Below are positions 14,482 to 21,458 of a stretch of DNA of 21,458 nucleotides, one piece after another (within the stretch, counting starts at the first letter, position 1; every line of letters begins with the position of its first letter). Below the pieces are notes generated by a model. It was not told the DNA's origin. It searched no databases and saw only the letters and a list, made by a program, of their open reading frames with translations. Made by a program: the position numbers and the translations under genes. This DNA comes from Acidobacteriota bacterium (GTDB lineage: Bacteria > Acidobacteriota > Terriglobia > Terriglobales > Acidobacteriaceae). The stretch is from NCBI GenBank assembly GCA_021841795.1, contig JAKCDN010000010.1, positions 1 through 21,458 on the forward strand, given 5' to 3'.

Positions 14482-17400
14482 ATGGTGCAAATGGGAAGGC
14501 CATCTATTTTGAGCCGTTTTGCGAAGATCGGCGCTGCGGTGTTCGCAGTTCTATTGACGATGACGCCGGCGAAGGCACAAACGGCGGTTGACGGCGCGGT
14601 TGCCGGAACGGTGACGGACAGCACGGGAGCGCTGATTCCCGGCGCGTCGATTCTGGTGCATAACGCCGGCACGAACGCGGAGACGACGGCGACGGCGGAC
14701 GCTTCAGGCTATTTTCGAGTGGTGCGCCTGGTGCCTGGCGACTACGCGATCACGGTGAGCGCCAAGGGATTTGCAAGCTACAAGGCGCAGCATGTGACGG
14801 TGGAGGTGGGCAAACTGACGGAGGTGACGCCGACGCTGACGGCCGGGGGTACGTCAGTCACGGTGCAGGTAAGCTCCGAGGCTCCGGTGATCAACACGGA
14901 GAGCTCGGACTTTACGACGGAGTTTACGCCGAAGACGCTGAACACGCTGCCGATCAACGGCCGGCACTGGACGTCATTCGCGCTTCTGTCGCCCGGGGTG
15001 ACGCTGGGCAACAGCGCATTCGGACTGGTGACGTTCCGGGGCGCCAACAACCTGCAGAACAACTTCATGGTGGACGGATCGGACGACAACGACTCGTTCG
15101 ACTCGGTGGAGCGCGGTTATACGCGCGTGGGGTACTCGACCACGCAGGAGTCGATTCTGGAGTTTCAGGTGCTGACGTCGAATGTTCCGGCGCAGTATGG
15201 GCGGGCACTGGGCGGCGGCGTGAATGCGATTACGCGGTCGGGGTCGAACCAGTTTCACGGGGATCTGTTCGAGTACTGGCGCGACAACGAATTTGGAGCG
15301 ACGAACCCGTTCAACATTCTGCAGACGATACCGACGACGGTGTATGTGAAGCCGCTGGACAAGCGCCACCAGTTCGGGGGCAGCTTCAGCGGGCCGGCGA
15401 TCAAGGACAAGCTTTTCTTCTTCTACGCGATCGATCAGCAGTTGCGCGATTTTCCCATTGTGGCGGTGCCGACGCCGCAGTTTCTGGAGGATACGAATTC
15501 GGCGCTGAACAACTGCACGGTGCAGGGAACGAGCTCGACGACGGATGCGGCAACGTGCGCGGAAGACCGCGGAGTGACGCCGGCGCAGATTGCCTCGGCG
15601 ATGTCGTACTTCACGGATCAAAGCGGCATTGCTCCACGGAAGGGCAACCAGCTGATCAACTTCGGGAAGGTGGATTACCGGATCAACGACAAGAACAACG
15701 CGTCGCTGATGTACAACCGGATGCGGTGGAACTCGCCCAACGGGACGCAGACCAACCCGGTGGTGCGGCGAGGCATTACGTCGCTGGGCAGCGACAACAT
15801 GAAGATCGACTCAATTATCGGGAAGATCGACACGTTTGTGACGCCGCAGGTGTCGAATGAGCTGCGGACCGAGTATGCGCGCGACTTCGACACGGAGACG
15901 GGAGACACGCCGCTGGCGAACGAGCCGACGACGACGTCAGGAGGTTTGCCGCCGGGGGTCACGATTCTGACCAACTCGGGATTCAACATGGGCACGCCGT
16001 ACTACGTACCGGCGACGGATTATCCGAACGAAGAAGAGATCGACACGGTGGACAATGTGGCCATCTCGCACGGCAGCCAGACGTTCAATATCGGCGGCGA
16101 GCTGCGGTGGGCGCAGGACAAGATCATCCAGGTGTATTACGAGCACGGGCTGTTCAACTATGCGCGGCTGGCGGACTGGTTCACGGATTACGCGCGGACG
16201 ATCGGAGGCACGGCGGGGTGCGACTCGGCGCACGACACGGGCGCGGGCGCGCTGCCCTGCTACATCAACCTGCAGCAGGCGTTCGGGCATCCCCAGGTCA
16301 AGTTCCACACCAGCGACTGGGCAGGGTACATGCAGGACGACTGGAAGGTGACGAAGAACCTGACGGTGAACCTTGGGCTGCGGTACGATGCCGAGGTGCT
16401 GCCGGCGGCGCAGATTCCCAACGGGAGCGTGGCGCAGACGGGAAACCTGCCCAGCTCGGACAACAACTTTGCGCCGCGGGTAGGATTTGCGTGGAGTCTG
16501 TTCAACAGCGGGAAGACGATCGTGCACGGCGGGTTCGGTCTTTACTACGGACGGATTCAGAACGGCATGATCTACAGCGCGCTGGCCTCGACAGGCTCGC
16601 CGTCGGCGCAGTTTCAGATCAACACGTCGCCTTCGGCGGCCAACGCGCCGGTGTATCCGAACATTGTGTCGACGGCGACTCCGCCGACGGTGTCAAACGT
16701 GATTGCCTTCGCTCCCGGATTCAGGAGCCCGTTCGCGATCGAGGCGGATTTCAGCGTGCAGCAGCAACTGCCATGGAACACGGTGCTGGGGGTGGCGTAT
16801 CTGGGATCGTTCGGGCGGCAGATGCCAACGTTTATCGATTCGAACATTGCGCCGGCGACGGCGACGAAGACGTACACCTTCACGGGAGGACCACTGGCGG
16901 GCGACCAGTGGACGGTGCCGCTGTACACGGCGCGCATCAATCCTGCCTACAATGCGCTTTCGCTGATCAGCAGCGCGATTTCGAGCAACTACAACGCGCT
17001 TTCGGTGACGGTGGACCACCGCTTGAGCCAGGGAGTGCAGATCCAGTTGAGCTACACGTATTCGCGGGCGCTGGACAACGGCATGAGCCAGACGGCCACC
17101 GCGAACACGAACTTCCAGACCGATCCGTTTACGCAAGCTCCGGATTACGGGCGATCGGTGAACGACATGCCGCAGCGGTTTGTGGGCAGCCTGATTCTGG
17201 CGCCGAAGTTTACGATTGCGAACCATACGGCATCGTACCTGGCCAACGGCTGGGAGCTGACTCCGGTGTGGACGCTGCAATCGGGAATTCCTTACAGCTA
17301 CGGTCTCTCCGGCGGCACCTCGCTGCCGGGAGCGGCGGCGACGTTCAACGGTTCGGGCGGGATCGGCGCGGGCATCAGCGAGTATGTGGACTTCAGGGCT

Positions 17401-17718
17401 TATCCGCAGCTGGGATCGCTGGACAACTTCGGCAGCGGGATTTATCCGAGCCGGAACAGCCAGCGGCAGGCCAACATAGACGATGTGGACGCGCGGTTCT
17501 CGCGGACCTTCAGCTTTCTCGGGAGGTACTCGCTGCTGCTGGGCGCCGAGTCGTTCAACCTTTTGAACCATCAAAACTTCACAGCCTACAACACGACCGC
17601 GTACACGCTGAGCGGCACCACGGCTACGTACCAGGCGAGCTTTGGAACGCCGAGCGCGGCGGGCAACACGATCTATCGCGAACGGCAGGTTCAGTTCCTC
17701 GGGCGGTTCGAGTTCTGA
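14482..17718 (+). CDS. TonB-dependent receptor with N-terminal carboxypeptidase-regulatory-like domain (Oar-like)
   Basis: A 1078-residue outer-membrane transporter. A signal peptide (hydrophobic core GAAVFAVLLTMTP, cleavage likely after AKA at residue 32) leads to a carboxypeptidase-regulatory-like beta-sandwich at about 36-118 (GTVTDSTGALIPGA, then FRVVRLVPGDYAITV). A plug domain follows (TLPINGRHWTSFALLSPGV; FRGANNLQNNFMVDG; GGGVNAITRSGSNQFHGDL), then a long barrel with SYTYSRALDNGM and a C-terminal LGRFEF ending in Phe, the outer-membrane insertion signal. Such receptors are powered by TonB-ExbBD and in Acidobacteriota are thought to import glycans or other large nutrients; the substrate here is unknown. 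The start follows AGGAGGAG. A strong intrinsic terminator 40 bp after the stop separates it from the sulfatase. The gene lies between pyrimidine-catabolism and sulfatase genes, so either could hint at its cargo. Confidence 0.93.
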   Translation: MVQMGRPSILSRFAKIGAAVFAVLLTMTPAKAQTAVDGAVAGTVTDSTGALIPGASILVHNAGTNAETTATADASGYFRVVRLVPGDYAITVSAKGFASYKAQHVTVEVGKLTEVTPTLTAGGTSVTVQVSSEAPVINTESSDFTTEFTPKTLNTLPINGRHWTSFALLSPGVTLGNSAFGLVTFRGANNLQNNFMVDGSDDNDSFDSVERGYTRVGYSTTQESILEFQVLTSNVPAQYGRALGGGVNAITRSGSNQFHGDLFEYWRDNEFGATNPFNILQTIPTTVYVKPLDKRHQFGGSFSGPAIKDKLFFFYAIDQQLRDFPIVAVPTPQFLEDTNSALNNCTVQGTSSTTDAATCAEDRGVTPAQIASAMSYFTDQSGIAPRKGNQLINFGKVDYRINDKNNASLMYNRMRWNSPNGTQTNPVVRRGITSLGSDNMKIDSIIGKIDTFVTPQVSNELRTEYARDFDTETGDTPLANEPTTTSGGLPPGVTILTNSGFNMGTPYYVPATDYPNEEEIDTVDNVAISHGSQTFNIGGELRWAQDKIIQVYYEHGLFNYARLADWFTDYARTIGGTAGCDSAHDTGAGALPCYINLQQAFGHPQVKFHTSDWAGYMQDDWKVTKNLTVNLGLRYDAEVLPAAQIPNGSVAQTGNLPSSDNNFAPRVGFAWSLFNSGKTIVHGGFGLYYGRIQNGMIYSALASTGSPSAQFQINTSPSAANAPVYPNIVSTATPPTVSNVIAFAPGFRSPFAIEADFSVQQQLPWNTVLGVAYLGSFGRQMPTFIDSNIAPATATKTYTFTGGPLAGDQWTVPLYTARINPAYNALSLISSAISSNYNALSVTVDHRLSQGVQIQLSYTYSRALDNGMSQTATANTNFQTDPFTQAPDYGRSVNDMPQRFVGSLILAPKFTIANHTASYLANGWELTPVWTLQSGIPYSYGLSGGTSLPGAAATFNGSGGIGAGISEYVDFRAYPQLGSLDNFGSGIYPSRNSQRQANIDDVDARFSRTFSFLGRYSLLLGAESFNLLNHQNFTAYNTTAYTLSGTTATYQASFGTPSAAGNTIYRERQVQFLGRFEF

Positions 17719-17720
17719 GA

Positions 17721-17733
17721 CCGGCAATGCCGG
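17721..17733 (+). repeat. Small 3' hairpin with ATGCCGG arm (copy 2 of 3)
   Basis: CCGGC and GCCGG flank AAT just two bases after the receptor stop. The right side ATGCCGG is shared with the hairpins after the aminotransferase (14087-14112) and the sulfatase (20316-20330). Confidence 0.35.
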
Positions 17734-17754
17734 ATCGCGATAGCGTAGTGAAAG

Positions 17755-17788
17755 GGAAGAACGTGCCGGAGGATGGGCACGTTTTTCC
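17755..17788 (+). terminator. Strong intrinsic terminator after the TonB receptor
   Basis: GGAAGAACGTGCC (17755-17767) pairs with GGCACGTTTTTCC (17776-17788) through 13 bp including one G-U pair, with an 8-nt loop. The right arm ends in a run of T's. The A-rich left arm and T-rich right arm mean it could also work from the other strand. Confidence 0.85.
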
Positions 17789-17896
17789 TTGCTTGTGCGC
17801 GCCTGTCCCATGGGGCGCATCGATCGGGGCGGGGATTCCGATCGCCGCCGAGGGTTGAGATTCGTTTGCGCCGCGCAATTGGAGCGAGGATGAGTC

Positions 17897-17903
17897 AGGA
17901 GGA
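17897..17903 (+). promoter_or_regulatory. Ribosome binding site of the sulfatase
   Basis: AGGAGGA ends six bases before the ATG at 17910. No clear promoter is seen in the 120 bp between the terminator and this site. Confidence 0.7.
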
Positions 17904-17909
17904 TGTTCT

Positions 17910-20315
17910 ATGGCTCCGCGAGCCTGTGTCACCGCTGCCTGCGGAACGATGCTTTTCGGCGCGTCGGCATTGCTGACGGCGCAGGCGGTGGACCGAACCA
18001 TTCTGCCGATACCGCCGGCGGCGTTTCAAGGGCGCATCAGCCGAACGATGAGCGGGTCAATGCTGGAGCAGGTGGAGCCGCGGCGCGCGCCGGCGGGAGC
18101 TCCGAATGTGGTGCTGATCCTGATCGACGATGCCGGGTACGGCCAGACGGGCACGTTTGGCGGCCTGATTCCCACGCCGAACATCGATGCACTGGCCAGG
18201 AACGGGCTGCGTTTTACGCGCTTCGGCGTGACGGCGCTTTGCTCGCCGACGCGCGCGGCGCTGCTGACGGGCCGCAACAACCATGCGGTGGGCATGGGCA
18301 CGATCACGAACTGGTCGAACGGGTATCCGGGGTATACGGGCTCGATTCCGCGCTCGGCGGCGCTGCTGCCCGAGATTCTGCGGGAGAACGGCTATGCCAC
18401 GGCATGCATCGGGAAGTGGCACCTGATTCCGGATGAGGAGATTACCGATTCCGGACCTCACGATCACTGGCCGACGCAGCAGGGCTGCGACGAGTATTAC
18501 GGATTTCTTGGCGGCGAGACGAACCAGTGGTTTCCGCAACTGGTTGAAGGCGCGACGGAGACGCGGATGACGCCGCCGCCGGGGCGCAAGGCGGAGGAAT
18601 ACATTCTGAACGACGCGCTGGCCGATCACGCGCGCGCGTGGATTCTGGAGCAGAAGGCGGTGGCTCCGGACAAGCCTGTGTTTCTGTACTATGCGCCGGG
18701 CGCAACGCACGCGCCCCTGCAGGCGCCGAAGGCGTGGATCGAGCGTTTTCGAGGCAAGTTCGACATGGGCTGGGACGTGTATCGGGAGCAGACGCTGGAG
18801 CGGCAGAAGAGGCTGGGCGTGGCGCCCGAGGATACGGTGCTGACGCCGCGTCCGCCGGAGATTCCGGCGTGGGACTCGCTGACGCCGGACGAGAAGAAAG
18901 TAGCCGCGCGCCTGATGGAAGTGTTTGCAGGCATGATGGCGCAGACGGACTACGAGATCGGGCGCGTGCTGGATGCATTTCGCCAGGCGGGTCAACTGGA
19001 CAACACCATGGTGATCCTGATTGCCGGGGACAATGGCGCCAGCCTGGAAGGCGGGCTGAAGGGGACCGACAATCTGCCTGCCGCGATCAACGGCATGGAT
19101 GTTCCGGCGAGCGAGATTGCAAAGCATCTGGACGATCTTGGCGGTCCGAGCACGGAGCCACATTATCCGGTGGGCTGGGCGTGGGCGGGCAATACGCCGT
19201 TTCAATGGGGTAAGCGCATCGGCTCGCACCTGGGCGGGACGCGAGACCCGATGGTGATTTCGTGGCCGGGCCACATTGAGCATCCCGGCGGGACGCGCGC
19301 GCAATTCACGCACGTGATCGACATTCTGCCCACGGTGCTGGAGGCGGCCGGCATTCCCGAGCCGAAGATTGTGAACGGAACCGCGCAGCAGCCTGTGGAC
19401 GGAGTGAGCCTGCTGTACACGCTGAATGCGCCGGACGCTGCGGAGCGCCACACGGTGCAGTACTCGGAGATGATGGGCAATCTCTCGATTTACTCCGATG
19501 GCTGGATGGCGGCGGAGCGCAGCGGTCTGCTGCCGTGGCAGTTCACGACCAAGTTTCAAGCGCCGCCGTGGGAGCTTTACGATCTGCGCAAGGACTACTC
19601 CGAGGCGCAGGATCTGGCGGCTTCAGATCCGGAGAGGTTGAAGCAGTTGCAGGGGCTTTTTGACAGAGAGGCGTGGAAGAACAAGGTTTATCCCATCGAT
19701 GCACAGATCGTGGGACGGGCGCACGCGTCACCGGGACCGCCTGCGGGCAGCGATCACTACACGTACTATGCGGGCGCGCATTTGCCCAACGGAGTGTCGC
19801 CGGTGACGATCAACCGTTCGCACACCATCACGGCGCGGATTGTGCTGCCCGCGGGCGGGGCCGAGGGGGTTCTGGTGGCGGACGGAGGGCAGTTCGCCGG
19901 CTATGCGCTGTATCTCGATCACAGCCGGCCGATGTATGTTTACCACTGCTTCGAGGACCAGCCGGTTACGATTGCCGCGCGGACGCCGCTCAAGCCGGGG
20001 CCGGCGACGATCAAGATTCAGTTCGATTACGATGGCGGCGGCCGCGGCAAGGGAGCGACGGTGACCCTGAGCGTGAACGGAGTGAGGCAGGCTTCCGCTC
20101 ACATTGCGCGCACGGTGCCGCTGGTCTACTCGTACGAAGAGACATTCGACGTAGGCGAGGACGACTATACGCCGGTGGGCCCGTATCGCGCGCCGTTCCG
20201 CTTTACCGGCGAACTGCTGTCGCTGGAGCTGAGGCCGATGCCGCCGCCGGGAAAGGCAGCGAGCTCGACGGAGCAGCGCAGCGCGCGCATGCGGGCCGAG
20301 GCAGCGATTCAATAA
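17910..20315 (+). CDS. Exported arylsulfatase, formylglycine-dependent, with C-terminal beta-rich domain
   Basis: An 801-residue sulfatase that hydrolyses sulfate esters, probably in the periplasm. A signal peptide is likely (cleavage near LLTAQA, residue 26). The sulfatase domain spans about 64-600: metal ligands D73 and D74 (LILIDDAGYG), signature I ALCSPTRAALLTG with C111, the Cys to be oxidised to formylglycine, and R115. Signature II is GYATACIGKWHL with K169 and H171, and H267 and DNGA (D374, N375) complete the site. The last 200 residues are beta-rich with Gly-rich DYDGGGRGKG and resemble the extra domain of long, AtsD-like arylsulfatases. A separate formylglycine-generating enzyme is needed and is not in the window. 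The substrate, whether free aryl sulfate or sulfated glycan, is unknown. It sits between the TonB receptor, from which a terminator separates it, and the nucleoside phosphorylase. Confidence 0.93.
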   Translation: MAPRACVTAACGTMLFGASALLTAQAVDRTILPIPPAAFQGRISRTMSGSMLEQVEPRRAPAGAPNVVLILIDDAGYGQTGTFGGLIPTPNIDALARNGLRFTRFGVTALCSPTRAALLTGRNNHAVGMGTITNWSNGYPGYTGSIPRSAALLPEILRENGYATACIGKWHLIPDEEITDSGPHDHWPTQQGCDEYYGFLGGETNQWFPQLVEGATETRMTPPPGRKAEEYILNDALADHARAWILEQKAVAPDKPVFLYYAPGATHAPLQAPKAWIERFRGKFDMGWDVYREQTLERQKRLGVAPEDTVLTPRPPEIPAWDSLTPDEKKVAARLMEVFAGMMAQTDYEIGRVLDAFRQAGQLDNTMVILIAGDNGASLEGGLKGTDNLPAAINGMDVPASEIAKHLDDLGGPSTEPHYPVGWAWAGNTPFQWGKRIGSHLGGTRDPMVISWPGHIEHPGGTRAQFTHVIDILPTVLEAAGIPEPKIVNGTAQQPVDGVSLLYTLNAPDAAERHTVQYSEMMGNLSIYSDGWMAAERSGLLPWQFTTKFQAPPWELYDLRKDYSEAQDLAASDPERLKQLQGLFDREAWKNKVYPIDAQIVGRAHASPGPPAGSDHYTYYAGAHLPNGVSPVTINRSHTITARIVLPAGGAEGVLVADGGQFAGYALYLDHSRPMYVYHCFEDQPVTIAARTPLKPGPATIKIQFDYDGGGRGKGATVTLSVNGVRQASAHIARTVPLVYSYEETFDVGEDDYTPVGPYRAPFRFTGELLSLELRPMPPPGKAASSTEQRSARMRAEAAIQ

Positions 20316-20330
20316 CCGGCCAGATGCCGG
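20316..20330 (+). repeat. Small 3' hairpin with ATGCCGG arm (copy 3 of 3)
   Basis: CCGGC (20316-20320) and GCCGG (20326-20330) flank a 5-nt loop immediately after the sulfatase stop. No T-run follows, so read-through into the phosphorylase gene is possible. Confidence 0.35.
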
Positions 20331-20409
20331 AGCATTGTGCGTGACAACCCAGCTAACCGCACCTGAAATTCGACACGCGACGGCAAGACCGGCGGATGGA
20401 GTTTGCGTA

Positions 20410-21458
20410 GTGAACGATACCCTGCACCCTATCGATCTAATCCTGAAGAAGCGCGACGGCGGGGAACTGACGCAGCGCGAGATTGAATACCTGGTACGCG
20501 GCGTGGTGCAACGCGGCACCCCGCGCACGGCCGACGCGGGCGGCGAGGCCCGATCCGCGCCGGCGCCGGCAGAGCAGATCACGGATGCGCAGATCGGGGC
20601 TTTCCTGATGGCGGTATTTCAGCGCGGGTTGAGCCGCGAGGAGCTGGCGCATCTTACGTCGGCGATGCGGGTGTCGGGCGAAACGCTCGATGCCGCGTCG
20701 CTGAAGGCCTTCACGGTGGACAAGCACTCCACGGGCGGCGTGGGGGACAAGACGTCGCTGCTGATCGCGCCGACGCTTGCGGCCGCAGGCGTTGCAGGCG
20801 CGCCGCGGATCGTGGTGCCGATGATCGCGGGCCGCTCGCTGGGGCACACCGGAGGCACACTGGACAAGCTGGAGAGCATTCCGGGATTCAGCACGCAGCT
20901 GACTCTGGCGCGGATGAAAGAGGTGCTGCAGGAGTGCGGGGCGGCGATCATCGGACAGACGCCGCGGCTGGCGCCGGCGGACCGCATACTCTATGCCATG
21001 CGCGATCATACGGGCACGGTCGAATCCCCGTTTTTGATCACGGCCAGCATCATGAGCAAGAAGCTGGCGGAGGATCTACGCGCGCTGGTGCTGGATGTGA
21101 AGGTGGGCTCGGGAGCGTTTATGCCGACCTACGAGCAGGCGAAGTTTCTTGGGCAACTGATGGTTTCGACGGGCGAACTGGCAGGAACGCGCACGGTTGC
21201 GCTTTTGACGAGCATGGAGGAGCCGCTGGGGCGGTTCAGCGGGAACTGGGTAGAGATATGGGAGTGTGTCGATATCCTGCGGGGCCGACGCCACCCGATG
21301 TCGGCGGAGCTGATCGAGCTGACGAATGCGCTTTCCGGCTGGATGCTGTATCTGGCCGGCAAAGCGGCTACGCCGCAGGCAGGCGCGGCGGCTGCGGACG
21401 GGCTGCTGGCATCGGGCGCGGCGTACGACGCGTGGTTGAAGATGGTGCGCGCCCAGGG
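20410..21458 (+). CDS. deoA: Pyrimidine-nucleoside / thymidine phosphorylase, N-terminal part (cut by window edge)
   Basis: An open frame of 349 residues runs from a GTG at 20410 to the edge. It matches the DeoA/Pdp family, which splits thymidine, deoxyuridine or uridine with phosphate into base and (deoxy)ribose-1-phosphate. The start LHPIDLILKKRDGGELTQRE aligns with family N-termini. The phosphate site DKHSTGGVGDKTSL (H106), the signature GRSLGHTGGTLDKLESIPGF, and base-binding R198 and K217 (MRDHTGTVESP, then SIMSKK) are intact. An insertion of about 18 residues rich in Ala, Gly and Pro (36-54) lies in the helical domain. The first signature residue is Ala where Ser is usual. GGAG lies 8 bases before this GTG. 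An upstream in-frame GTG at 20341 has a similar site, so the start is not certain. It is 94 bp after the sulfatase and supplies the bases that the dihydropyrimidinase operon could degrade. Confidence 0.92.
   Translation, partial: MNDTLHPIDLILKKRDGGELTQREIEYLVRGVVQRGTPRTADAGGEARSAPAPAEQITDAQIGAFLMAVFQRGLSREELAHLTSAMRVSGETLDAASLKAFTVDKHSTGGVGDKTSLLIAPTLAAAGVAGAPRIVVPMIAGRSLGHTGGTLDKLESIPGFSTQLTLARMKEVLQECGAAIIGQTPRLAPADRILYAMRDHTGTVESPFLITASIMSKKLAEDLRALVLDVKVGSGAFMPTYEQAKFLGQLMVSTGELAGTRTVALLTSMEEPLGRFSGNWVEIWECVDILRGRRHPMSAELIELTNALSGWMLYLAGKAATPQAGAAAADGLLASGAAYDAWLKMVRAQ

Noticed and set aside
20341..20409. Earlier GTG start for the nucleoside phosphorylase, adding 23 residues
   Set aside because: The upstream site CGGAG is plausible, but the added residues do not resemble family N-termini, which begin near the residues encoded from 20410. 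Kept only as an alternative.
1..21458. Mobile elements, CRISPR arrays, tRNA or rRNA genes, defence systems
   Set aside because: No transposase, integrase, repeat-spacer pattern, clover-leaf sequence or defence-type domain was recognised; gene content is metabolic and envelope-related.

Overview
The window is high-GC DNA, roughly two thirds G+C by eye. It most likely comes from an Acidobacteriota chromosome (Terriglobia-like). The main clue is the very large TonB-dependent receptor at 14482-17718, which has an N-terminal carboxypeptidase-regulatory-like domain and an 'Oar-like' barrel of the kind abundant in that phylum. This taxonomic call is inference. I see no insertion sequence, phage gene, CRISPR array, rRNA or tRNA.

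Layout. (1) 1-1905, minus strand: the end of a surface-polysaccharide locus, with an O-antigen-ligase/polymerase-like membrane protein followed by a GT4 glycosyltransferase cut by the window edge. (2) 2155-4538, plus strand: a strong sigma70-type promoter, a leader of about 240 nt and a 710-residue GT-C-like membrane protein. (3) 4767-6930, minus strand: a NiCoT-family nickel/cobalt permease and an exported SGNH/GDSL esterase. (4) 7149-8006, minus strand: an MmyB-type XRE regulator divergent from the next block. (5) 8163-14071, plus strand: a possible 61-residue small protein, then dihydropyrimidinase, an M20 N-carbamoyl-beta-amino-acid amidohydrolase, CoA-acylating (methyl)malonate-semialdehyde dehydrogenase and a class III omega-aminotransferase. 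(6) 14482-20315, plus strand: the TonB-dependent receptor, a strong intrinsic terminator and an exported arylsulfatase. (7) 20410-21458, plus strand: a pyrimidine-nucleoside phosphorylase cut by the right edge.

Blocks 5 and 7 fit one chemical route. The phosphorylase frees uracil or thymine from nucleosides. After reduction to dihydropyrimidine by a dehydrogenase not seen here, the ring is opened and decarbamoylated to beta-alanine or beta-aminoisobutyrate. These are transaminated to (methyl)malonate semialdehyde and converted to acetyl-CoA or propionyl-CoA. The hydrolases overlap by 4 bp and the divergent regulator is the obvious candidate controller.

The least explained DNA is the 410-bp gap before the TonB receptor. 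It holds a strong hairpin (14082-14120) and then a nested set of complementary arms (14130-14240) that could fold into a compact multi-stem RNA. I do not recognise the family, and it is the best candidate here for an undescribed element. The leader at 2167-2405 and the small frame at 8163-8348 are secondary candidates.
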